DNA of 5,338 bases. Origin: an uncultured Campylobacter sp. Lineage in GTDB: Bacteria > Campylobacterota > Campylobacteria > Campylobacterales > Campylobacteraceae. Both the position numbers and the translations under genes were made by a program. Shown here one piece after another: positions 1 through 5,338 of this stretch. The notes under the pieces were generated by a model, which saw only the letters and a program-made list of their open reading frames with translations, made no database searches and was not told where the DNA came from. Location: NCBI RefSeq assembly GCF_938045465.1, contig NZ_CALIBF010000135.1:1-5338 (forward strand), written 5' to 3'. Numbering within the stretch: the stretch's first letter is position 1; every line of letters starts with the position of its first letter.

Positions 1-29
1 GTGGGGATACGCGCTTATCGGTAAATTCT

Positions 30-62
30 TTTAATCGCGTAATTGCAAATTTCGCGATTAAA
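30..62. repeat. 10-bp perfect inverted repeat
   Basis: TTTAATCGCG (30-39) and CGCGATTAAA (53-62) are perfect inverse complements around a 13-nt spacer. A third related copy, AATCGC at 69-74, could pair instead with GCGATT at 54-59. No T run follows directly, so this is not a standard terminator by itself. It could be a 3'-end hairpin of an upstream gene ending near 34, or a protein-binding dyad. Confidence 0.45.
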
Positions 63-73
63 GATTTAAATCG

Positions 74-94
74 CTGCAACGCAGAGTTTTTTTT
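74..94 (+). terminator. weak intrinsic terminator candidate
   Basis: CTGC (74-77) and GCAG (81-84) can form a short GC stem with loop AAC. Two bases later come eight T (87-94). The T tract is typical of a rho-independent terminator, but a four-pair stem is short, so the call is tentative. It would suit a plus-strand gene ending just left of here, for example at the TAA at 32-34. Confidence 0.3.
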
Positions 95-296
95 GGCGAG
101 TGCGGAATTTGCAAGCCGCTTGAGTCGTTGATCGTCCACGCCTGCAACCCAAACACGACCCTGCGTGATATTGAAATTTTAAAATCCGAAATTTGCTTTA
201 AATTTAAACTCTCTTGTGCGCGAAAATTTTAATATTCGCTCGGCTCTTAAAATCTTAAAATAGCTTTTAAAATTTCTATAAATAAATCATTCAAGC

Positions 297-317
297 AAAT
301 TTTACGCCGTAAAATTT
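297..317. promoter_or_regulatory. 9-bp dyad upstream of siderophore operon
   Basis: AAATTTTAC (297-305) and GTAAAATTT (309-317) are perfect inverse complements separated by GCC. The dyad lies about 100 bases before the TTG start and about 40-60 bases before a possible -10 box, a sensible place for a regulator site. AAATTT words are very common in Campylobacter spacers, so a chance dyad is possible. No specific regulator can be named. Confidence 0.3.
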
Positions 318-354
318 TAGCTATAAAATTATAACGACTTTCAAGATGCTTTAA

Positions 355-360
355 TACAAT
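355..360 (+). promoter_or_regulatory. possible -10 box of the siderophore operon
   Basis: TACAAT matches five of six bases of TATAAT, within an AT-rich run as in Campylobacter sigma-70 promoters, which usually lack a clear -35 box. Transcription would begin near 367, placing the Fur-like site just downstream of the start. An equally good alternative is TAAAAT at 387-392, which lies inside the Fur-like site and would give a very short leader. The AT-rich context makes both calls weak. Confidence 0.2.
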
Positions 361-385
361 TTTCACTAAAATCACGTCGTCTTAA

Positions 386-400
386 TTAAAATAATTTTCA
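386..400. promoter_or_regulatory. candidate Fur box
   Basis: The 15-mer TTAAAATAATTTTCA matches the Fur 7-1-7 consensus TGATAATNATTATCA at 11 of 14 defined positions. The mismatches are at positions 2, 4 and 12 of the motif. It ends five bases before the ribosome binding site of an operon whose products handle siderophore iron, exactly where an iron repressor would be expected. AT-rich DNA produces partial matches easily, so this rests on match and context together. Confidence 0.45.
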
Positions 401-404
401 AAAA

Positions 405-409
405 AAGGA
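405..409 (+). promoter_or_regulatory. ribosome binding site selecting the TTG start
   Basis: AAGGA lies five bases before TTG 415-417. It decides the start, because there is no in-frame ATG before 601, and starting there would remove the first transmembrane helix, which is conserved in PepSY-type proteins. Confidence 0.7.
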
Positions 410-414
410 AAATT

Positions 415-1512
415 TTGTCTAAATCCTTTCGCAAAATCTCGCGCAAATTTCATTTGTGGCTATCTTTGATATTTTGCATACCCCTTATAATCATTTCTAT
501 AAGCGGCTCGGTTTTAGTTTACGCGGAGCAGATCAATGAAGTTTTGCTAAAAGACAAGGTGTTTAGGACGCAAGAAAGCATAGCGAAATTCCCCGTTAGA
601 ATGAAATTTAGTACCCTGCAATCCGAGATAAATTCCAAATTTAAAGAGTATGCGATCATGGGCTGGAGCATCGCGCAAGATCCTTTAAAGACCGATAAAA
701 TCAGACTTTCCTCGCAGAAGCTACAAAAGCAGGCCCTAATTTACCTGGACGCCTTTAGCGGCGCGATAAATAAACTGCACGCGGAGCTGTTTTTAGGTCG
801 CGGCGGTAGAATTTTTACGGGTATCGTGGGGCTTAGCGCGCTACTTATCGGCATTAGCGGCTTTTTTATCTACAAAAAATTTTGGCAAAACTTATTCTCG
901 CTGAGGCTAGATCGGGCCATATATTTTATGCGCGGCGCTCACCACCTAATCGGAGTCGCGAGCACTCCCGTAATGTTTGCTATAGCTATAAGCGGAGCAT
1001 GGTGGGAGCTAAGGGCGGTAACTTACAAGCCGCTCGCAAATCCATGCGGCGCGGTCTTGCAGAATTTTAAGACCGAGCGAAATTCCACCGTCGCGGCATC
1101 AAACGGAGCGGTAAGCATGAAAACGGCGCAAAATTCCGTAATGCTAGATGAAGCTTTAGCGCAGATAGAAATTAAATTTAAAGAATTTCGCTCCACCTAT
1201 ATCGCCTTTCCGCTCTGTCCGGGCGGCGCTTTTACCGTATACGGCTTCGAGGCGGGGCAAAACCCGCTTCAAAGCCCTTACGCGAGCCGTATCACGATAT
1301 CGGATGCAGGCGAAATTTTAAAAGCAGACTTTATAAACGATGCGGATTTTTCGGACAAACTTCAAGACGGCTTTCGTCGCGCCCATGCGGGCTCATACGG
1401 CGCAATAACGAAGCTTATATGGTTTTTAGCGGGGCTTGCGCCTCTATTTTTAAGCATTTGCGGATTTTACATAACCCTAAAAAATAGAAATTCTAAAAGG
1501 AGAAAGTTATGA
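415..1512 (+). CDS. PepSY-type membrane protein, likely siderophore-iron reductase
   Basis: A 365-residue inner-membrane protein of the PepSY-associated TM (PiuB/FoxB/FpvG-like) family. Four hydrophobic segments are visible at about 14-36, 131-154, 174-197 and 331-354, with two large periplasmic loops (about 37-130 and 198-330) and a basic cytoplasmic tail (KNRNSKRRKL), consistent with the positive-inside rule. Histidines sit where the family has them: H13 before helix 1, H122 before helix 2, H176/H177 at helix 3 and H324 before helix 4. In FoxB-type proteins such histidines are thought to hold haem for electron transfer to periplasmic ferric siderophores. C211 and C268 in the second loop could form a disulfide. 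Translation starts at TTG with AAGGA five bases upstream. The stop overlaps the next gene's start by four bases (ATGA), so the two are probably translationally coupled. The reductase role is inferred from family and neighbour; the substrate is unknown. Confidence 0.85.
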   Translation: MSKSFRKISRKFHLWLSLIFCIPLIIISISGSVLVYAEQINEVLLKDKVFRTQESIAKFPVRMKFSTLQSEINSKFKEYAIMGWSIAQDPLKTDKIRLSSQKLQKQALIYLDAFSGAINKLHAELFLGRGGRIFTGIVGLSALLIGISGFFIYKKFWQNLFSLRLDRAIYFMRGAHHLIGVASTPVMFAIAISGAWWELRAVTYKPLANPCGAVLQNFKTERNSTVAASNGAVSMKTAQNSVMLDEALAQIEIKFKEFRSTYIAFPLCPGGAFTVYGFEAGQNPLQSPYASRITISDAGEILKADFINDADFSDKLQDGFRRAHAGSYGAITKLIWFLAGLAPLFLSICGFYITLKNRNSKRRKL

Positions 1513-3644
1513 AGAAAGTATCTCTTTCGCTCGTAGTCGCATTAAATATGCTAACTTCACTTTATGCGGAAAATAACGCCACTGCGAGCACCTCGGAGGA
1601 CTTAGGCACCATAGAGGTGCAAGATACCCAAAAGCTCCGTCGCGACGACAGAGATTATGAGGCTAGAAAGCTCGTTAAAAGTACCACCAGGCTCGATCTT
1701 ACGGCGAGAGAAACGCCCCAGTCTCTTACCGTGGTGACCGAAGCCAAGCTAAAAGATATGGGGATAACCGATTATCAGGTGCTGATGCGAAATATCGCGG
1801 GCATTACGAGCGGGCGTTGGGATGAGAGGCTCTATCCTACGGCGCGCGGATTTAGCATAGATTATTATCTGCTTGATTCGATGCCTAGCTTCGGAGGTTT
1901 TAGCCTCGGGGCGAACGATCTAAATTTGCTACCGTATGAGCGCGTCGAGGTCGTAAAGGGCGCGAACGGATTATTAGCAGGCGCAGGAAATCCTGCCGCG
2001 AGTTTAAATTTTATCCGTAAGCACGCAGATTCCACCATCCCAAAAGGTTATATAAGTCTAAACGGCGGCTCATACGACAAATACGGGCTTAAAACCGATG
2101 TGCAAAGCCCGCTCAATCAAAGCGGTTCAGTGCGCGGACGCCTAGCGTTTATGCATGAACGATCGCACTCTTATATGGACTATTACAATCGTCGCAATAC
2201 TGCCGTTTATGGCGTATTAGATATCGATGTAACAGACGATTCAAGGCTGAGCTTTGGCTCATTTTATCAGACTCTACACCGACATGGCACGCGCTGGGGC
2301 GGAATGCCCGCGTTTAACTCGGACGGCACGCGCACGCACTTCGGCAAAAACAAAATTTTCTCTCAGCCTTGGACGCGATACGACATCTCTACGCTTGATT
2401 TTTATGCCGATTTTAAACAATATTTCTCAAACGAGGCGAGTTTAAGCTTGAGTTATTCGTTTCGTCGCGCTCATACCGATTCAAATTTGCTCTATTATGG
2501 CGGCAGGGTAGGCCCTGGCGGCATCGGAAACGTCGCCGATCTTAGCGTTTATGCTAACAAGCGCGAAGAGAATATCCACAATATCGACGCCTACGCAAAT
2601 ATCCCGTATGAGCTTTTCGGACAAGATCATGAATTCGTATTTGGCGCGATGTATAATCTTTACAAAAAAGGATCTGATAACGTAAGTAGCTACTGGAATA
2701 ACCGAAATACTCCAGCAGGCCTCGCTTATGCCGCGCGTACTAGAATAAATTTTAACGACCTTCATATTGAAGATCCACGCTTACCGTATGTAGATCAAAA
2801 TAATGCCGATCGAACTATTCAAAAAGCAATTTATGCCGCGAATAAACTCTCAATCACCGAGGATTTAAAGCTCTTATTAGGAACGCGGATGAGTTACTAT
2901 AAATATAAAATTACAGGTGGAGCAGATAATAGAAATTTTACCCGCGAAATTACTCCATATGCAGGGATCACCTATGATTTAGACGATCATCATACCCTTT
3001 ATGCAAGTTATACGAGTATTTTTAAACCTCAAACCTACAAGGACAAAAACAATAAATATCTTGATCCCATCCAAGGCAAGGACTACGAAGCGGGCATCAA
3101 AGGCGAGTATTTTGACGGCGATCTGCAAGCAAGCCTGGGCGTTTTTAAGATCATCCAAGATAAGCTCGGCATCCGCACCGACGAGTATATCACGGGCACA
3201 AATTCCTACGCTTACAGGCAGGGTCGCGGAGTAACCAGCAGGGGCTTTGAAGCGGATGTAAACGGTAAAATCACCGATGCGCTAAGCCTAAGTATGGGGC
3301 TAGCGCACTACAAAGCCAAAGACGCTGACGGCAATATTTACGCCAGCGACTCCTCCCGCACCAGCGCAAATCTTTTTGCAAAATATGAGATCGGCACATT
3401 TAGAATCGGCGCAGGCGCGATGTATCGCTCAAAGATTTATTCCGACTCTCCATACGGCAGGATCAAGCAGAAAGCTTACACGATTGCAAACGTAATGCTA
3501 GGCTACAAAGCGAGTAAAAACCTAGATGTGCAGCTAAACGTCGATAACATAACCGATAAGCGCTATTTTGAGGGCATCGGTTCTAATCGAATGATCTACG
3601 GCGATCCGCGCACCTTTAATCTAAGCCTTACGTATAGCTTTTGA
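1509..3644 (+). CDS. TonB-dependent siderophore receptor, FhuE/FpvA type
   Basis: A complete 711-residue outer-membrane receptor that would import a ferric siderophore using TonB-ExbBD energy. Residues 1-20 form a Sec signal peptide (cleavage likely after LYA). GTIEVQ at 33-38 resembles a TonB box. The plug spans about 64-172, with RETPQSLTVV at 67-76, ARGF at 112-115 and YERVEVVKGANGLLAGAGNP at 143-162. The rest is the 22-strand barrel, containing WGGMPAFNSDGTRT at 263-276, a stretch I recall from FhuE/FpvA-like receptors, and ending in YGDPRTFNLSLTYSF with the C-terminal Phe needed for barrel assembly. The signal peptide leads almost directly to the TonB box, so there is no N-terminal signalling (STN) domain and no FecR-type control is expected. 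AAGGAGA at 1497-1503 serves the ATG. Hydroxamate siderophores are a plausible ligand by analogy with FhuE, but receptor sequence alone does not settle it. No ABC permease or TonB gene is in the window. Confidence 0.93.
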   Translation: MKKVSLSLVVALNMLTSLYAENNATASTSEDLGTIEVQDTQKLRRDDRDYEARKLVKSTTRLDLTARETPQSLTVVTEAKLKDMGITDYQVLMRNIAGITSGRWDERLYPTARGFSIDYYLLDSMPSFGGFSLGANDLNLLPYERVEVVKGANGLLAGAGNPAASLNFIRKHADSTIPKGYISLNGGSYDKYGLKTDVQSPLNQSGSVRGRLAFMHERSHSYMDYYNRRNTAVYGVLDIDVTDDSRLSFGSFYQTLHRHGTRWGGMPAFNSDGTRTHFGKNKIFSQPWTRYDISTLDFYADFKQYFSNEASLSLSYSFRRAHTDSNLLYYGGRVGPGGIGNVADLSVYANKREENIHNIDAYANIPYELFGQDHEFVFGAMYNLYKKGSDNVSSYWNNRNTPAGLAYAARTRINFNDLHIEDPRLPYVDQNNADRTIQKAIYAANKLSITEDLKLLLGTRMSYYKYKITGGADNRNFTREITPYAGITYDLDDHHTLYASYTSIFKPQTYKDKNNKYLDPIQGKDYEAGIKGEYFDGDLQASLGVFKIIQDKLGIRTDEYITGTNSYAYRQGRGVTSRGFEADVNGKITDALSLSMGLAHYKAKDADGNIYASDSSRTSANLFAKYEIGTFRIGAGAMYRSKIYSDSPYGRIKQKAYTIANVMLGYKASKNLDVQLNVDNITDKRYFEGIGSNRMIYGDPRTFNLSLTYSF

Positions 3645-3652
3645 CCCAAATA

Positions 3653-3703
3653 GTCGCGGCGGAATTTATCTAGTGCTTAGCTCTAATAGAATTCCATCGC
3701 GAC
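3653..3703. repeat. long imperfect stem-loop after the receptor gene
   Basis: Arms 3653-3667 and 3689-3703 pair over 15 positions: GTCGCG with CGCGAC, then a G-T wobble and a C-A mismatch, then GGAATT with AATTCC and a closing T-G wobble. The loop is 21 nt. It starts nine bases after the receptor stop codon. No T run follows, so it is not a textbook rho-independent terminator. It may protect the mRNA 3' end, act as a bidirectional structure between units, or be a copy of a dispersed palindromic element. Confidence 0.55.
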
Positions 3704-3719
3704 GCCATAGATAAATGGC
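3704..3719. repeat. small hairpin GCCAT/ATGGC
   Basis: GCCAT (3704-3708) and ATGGC (3715-3719) pair around a six-base loop, immediately after the larger stem-loop. Together they form a compact structured block between the receptor and reductase genes. A five-pair hairpin can arise by chance. Confidence 0.3.
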
Positions 3720-3754
3720 AAATTAAGCCTAAATTTCGTAAAATTACCGCTAAG

Positions 3755-3768
3755 ACGCGAGGTCGCGT
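3755..3768. repeat. small GC-rich hairpin ACGCG/CGCGT
   Basis: ACGCG (3755-3759) and CGCGT (3764-3768) pair around AGGT. It lies about 100 bases before the reductase start and stands out from AT-rich surroundings. It could be leader structure or part of a regulator site. No function is visible. Confidence 0.3.
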
Positions 3769-3788
3769 AATACGTTAAAAGGCAAACC

Positions 3789-3809
3789 ATGCAAAACTCA
3801 ACCGCATAA
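3789..3809 (+). CDS. possible six-codon leader ORF
   Basis: ATG at 3789 reads MQNSTA and stops at TAA 3807-3809. AAAAGG at 3777-3782 is six bases upstream, a respectable ribosome site. It ends 57 bases before the reductase ATG. It has no attenuator-like codon run, and such minimal ORFs are frequent by chance, so it is listed only as a possibility. Confidence 0.12.
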   Translation: MQNSTA

Positions 3810-3837
3810 ATTCCGCTAAATTTAAACCAACTCAACC
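3795..3837. repeat. short direct repeats in the reductase leader
   Basis: AACTCAACC occurs at 3795-3803 and again at 3829-3837, 34 bases apart. Between them, CCGCATAAATT (3802-3812) and CCGCTAAATTT (3813-3823) are near-copies. Paired direct repeats in front of a respiratory gene could be response-regulator sites, but no known consensus is recognised and the region is low in complexity. Confidence 0.25.
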
Positions 3838-3866
3838 AATCAATTTAAATTTAACGGAGAACAACC

Positions 3867-5338
3867 ATGAAAAGACGAGACTTTTTAAAACTAGGTGCGC
3901 TAGCTGCGGCTTCAGCGCAGGCAAAACAATTTGACGCGGCGGCGCAGGCGATATTTGACGAGCAGATGGGGCTTTGCGCGAATAAATTTGGCGCATTTTA
4001 CGTCCAAACCATCGGCGGTAGGGTCGTTGGTACCGAGCCATTTGAGGGAGATGCTATGCCAACGGTGCTAAACAACGCCCTAAGCGATCACATCCAAAAC
4101 GAAACGCGCGTGAAATACCCATACGTGCGCAAAAGCTTCCTCGCAGACCCGTCAAATCCAAAGCCGCAGCTTCGCGGCAAAGAGCCCTTCGTGCGCGTTA
4201 GCTGGGACGAGGCGATAAAGCTAAGCGCTAAAATTTTAAAAGAAAACTTCGATAAATACGGCTCTGAGGCTATTTACGGGCAGCTTTATCAGTGGGGTAG
4301 TCTGGGCAAGGTCGGCCACTCGCAGCGCACCGCAAAACGCATGCTAAACGCGCTAGGAGGCTACGTGAGCGAGCTTGGCGGCTACTCATACGGCGCGGCG
4401 ACGGCGTTTTTGCCTCACGTGACGGGCTCTATCGATCCGACGCATAATCCTACGCGCTGGGAGGGCGTGGTAAAGGAGGCCAAAACGATCGTGTTTTGGG
4501 GTACGAACCCCGTCGTCTCAAACAAGATCGCTATCGGCGTTCCGATGCACAACTCCTACGCCTACTACGAAACTATGAAAGAGAAATTTAAAAAAGGCGA
4601 GATGAAAATTTACAGCATAGACGTTTACCGCAACGAAACGGCGGAGTATTTCGGCGCGCACTATCTAGCCGTGCGCCCTTGCACCGATACGGCGATGCTG
4701 ATCGGGCTTTGCGATTATCTTTACGAAAACGGGCTATACGACAAGGAATTTATTGAGCGCTACACGGTCGGGTTTGATAAATTTAAGGATTATTTCACGG
4801 GCGCGAAAGACGGCGTGAAAAAGGATCTAAAATGGGCGAGTAAAATTTGCGGCGTAAGCGAAAAAGAGCTAAAAAATCTAGCGGATACCCTGGCTAAAAA
4901 AGATATGCTCATCGTCACGGGCTACTCTATCCAGCGTCAGCACCACGGCGAGATGGCGTACTGGGCGCTGATCACGCTAGCTGCGATGCTAGGCGACATC
5001 GGCAAGACCGGGCGCGGCTACGTGATGAACGATCAGATGCATAAAAATGCCGATATTAGCTTCATCGCGCCAAAGCTTCAGGCCTTTAACCCTGCGGTAA
5101 ACGAAAAATACATCGCCCCGCAGGGCAAGCTAGCCAAAGCCAAATACCACGAGATACCAAACAGCAGGCTCATAGACGCGATCATGGAGCCTGGCAAGCA
5201 GATCGAGCGCAACGGCAAAAAGTACGTCATGCCGCACATCCGCGTGATGTTTAACGCCAACGGCTCGACCTTCACCCGTCACCCCGACACTAACCGCGCA
5301 GTCGAAGCGATGAAAAAGATAGAAGCGATCATCACAAC
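3867..5338 (+). CDS. Tat-exported molybdopterin N-/S-oxide reductase (TorA/DorA/BisC family), 3' truncated by window
   Basis: The first 490 codons of a periplasmic bis-MGD molybdoenzyme; family members are usually about 780-850 residues, so roughly 60% is present and the end lies beyond the window. It would reduce TMAO, DMSO, methionine or biotin sulfoxide or similar oxides. KRRDFLK at residues 2-8 is a twin-arginine signal and AQA at 17-19 a likely cleavage site. Y141 and W143 (YQW) align with Tyr114/Trp116 of Rhodobacter DMSO reductase, and S174 in GGYSYGAA aligns with the molybdenum-binding Ser147. Cofactor-binding stretches include WGTNPVVSNK (211-220) and GYSIQRQHHGE (352-362), followed by LGDIGKTGRG. 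There is no N-terminal Cys cluster for an Fe-S centre, as expected for this branch. GGAGA at 3856-3860 is six bases before the ATG. The closest described type I can name is C. jejuni Cj0264c, used for TMAO/DMSO respiration with a c-type cytochrome partner. No such partner lies upstream here; it may follow downstream. Exact substrate is uncertain. Confidence 0.92.
   Translation, partial: MKRRDFLKLGALAAASAQAKQFDAAAQAIFDEQMGLCANKFGAFYVQTIGGRVVGTEPFEGDAMPTVLNNALSDHIQNETRVKYPYVRKSFLADPSNPKPQLRGKEPFVRVSWDEAIKLSAKILKENFDKYGSEAIYGQLYQWGSLGKVGHSQRTAKRMLNALGGYVSELGGYSYGAATAFLPHVTGSIDPTHNPTRWEGVVKEAKTIVFWGTNPVVSNKIAIGVPMHNSYAYYETMKEKFKKGEMKIYSIDVYRNETAEYFGAHYLAVRPCTDTAMLIGLCDYLYENGLYDKEFIERYTVGFDKFKDYFTGAKDGVKKDLKWASKICGVSEKELKNLADTLAKKDMLIVTGYSIQRQHHGEMAYWALITLAAMLGDIGKTGRGYVMNDQMHKNADISFIAPKLQAFNPAVNEKYIAPQGKLAKAKYHEIPNSRLIDAIMEPGKQIERNGKKYVMPHIRVMFNANGSTFTRHPDTNRAVEAMKKIEAIIT

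Larger units (their letters stand above)
1..178. other. GC-richer stretch with no assignable gene
   Basis: This part is visibly richer in GC than 180-414, as if it were coding or formerly coding, but no frame gives a recognisable protein. Plus-strand frame 2 from the left edge reads WGYALIGKFF and stops at TAA 32-34, which could be the last ten residues of an upstream gene. Frame 3 stays open to TGA 129-131 (42 residues). Frame 2 reopens after a stop at 59-61 and runs without ATG to TAA 230-232. The minus strand is open from 178 to the left edge, with a GTG at 139-137 but a poor ribosome site. None has family motifs, so this may be the tail of a neighbouring gene, gene debris or a spacer. Confidence 0.3.

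Noticed and set aside
62..232. 56-codon open frame containing a Cys-rich stretch (ECGICKPLE)
   Set aside because: It has no ATG and no ribosome site, its second half lies in AT-rich spacer DNA, and the single CxxC has no family context.
170..330. Many AAATTTT/AAAATTT words that look like a repeat family
   Set aside because: These words are a general feature of Campylobacter spacer DNA and show no regular unit or spacing overall.
882..1070. 62-codon plus-strand ORF inside the PepSY gene
   Set aside because: It is an out-of-frame overlap with conserved helices 2 and 3 of the real protein and has no motif.
2254..2445. 63-codon plus-strand ORF inside the receptor gene
   Set aside because: It is out of frame with the conserved barrel sequence and rich in Arg/Thr, as expected of a shadow.
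2481..2765. 94-codon minus-strand ORF inside the receptor gene
   Set aside because: It is antisense to a clearly coding barrel region, has no recognisable motif, and is explained by codon bias of the real frame.
3001..3234. 77-codon plus-strand ORF inside the receptor gene
   Set aside because: It is out of frame with the barrel and has no recognisable features.
3832..4041. 69-codon minus-strand ORF over the reductase 5' end
   Set aside because: It overlaps the Tat signal and early mature region of a well-supported gene, and its Arg/Pro-rich composition is typical of a shadow frame.
5078..5275. 65-codon minus-strand ORF with hydrophobic residues
   Set aside because: It is antisense to the conserved reductase frame, and the apparent hydrophobicity comes from the complement of Lys/Asp/Asn-rich codons.
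1..5338. CRISPR array, tRNA, rRNA, insertion sequence or phage genes
   Set aside because: I saw no regularly spaced repeats, no cloverleaf or rRNA-like sequence, no transposase or integrase motifs and no terminal inverted repeats.

Overview
The window looks like chromosomal DNA of an epsilonproteobacterium, most likely a Campylobacter of the higher-GC, mainly oral or host-associated group (C. gracilis, showae, rectus or concisus type). Three things suggest this: intergenic DNA saturated with AAATTT/AAAATTTT words, codon use that mixes AAA/TTT/ATT with GCG/CGC/GGC, and a third gene resembling the Campylobacter Cj0264c-type molybdenum reductase. The species is an inference, not something the sequence proves.

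Layout. Positions 1-414 hold no gene I can assign. The first ~175 bases are richer in GC and carry a 10-bp inverted repeat and a weak hairpin followed by eight T. The rest is AT-rich and contains a 9-bp dyad (297-317), possible -10 boxes and a Fur-box-like 15-mer (386-400) directly before the ribosome binding site of the first gene. Positions 415-3644 are a two-gene operon with a 4-base ATGA overlap: a four-helix PepSY-type membrane protein (365 aa, TTG start), then a TonB-dependent siderophore receptor of the FhuE/FpvA type (711 aa). Positions 3645-3866 are intergenic, with a long imperfect stem-loop, two smaller hairpins and short direct repeats. From 3867 to the window end lies the first 490 codons of a Tat-exported molybdopterin reductase of the TorA/DorA/BisC (DMSO/TMAO reductase) family, cut off by the window edge.

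How the genes work together. The receptor would bring a ferric siderophore, possibly a hydroxamate made by other microbes, through the outer membrane using TonB energy. The co-translated PepSY protein would pass electrons across the inner membrane to reduce the iron and release it in the periplasm, as proposed for FoxB and FpvG of Pseudomonas. The candidate Fur site fits iron repression of the pair. The molybdoenzyme is a separate unit for anaerobic respiration or periplasmic repair with N- or S-oxides; its electron donor and chaperone are not in view. I see no clearly undescribed system here. The points most worth checking are the siderophore import/reduction pair with its Fur-like site, the active-site Tyr/Trp/Ser set of the reductase, and the intergenic stem-loop.
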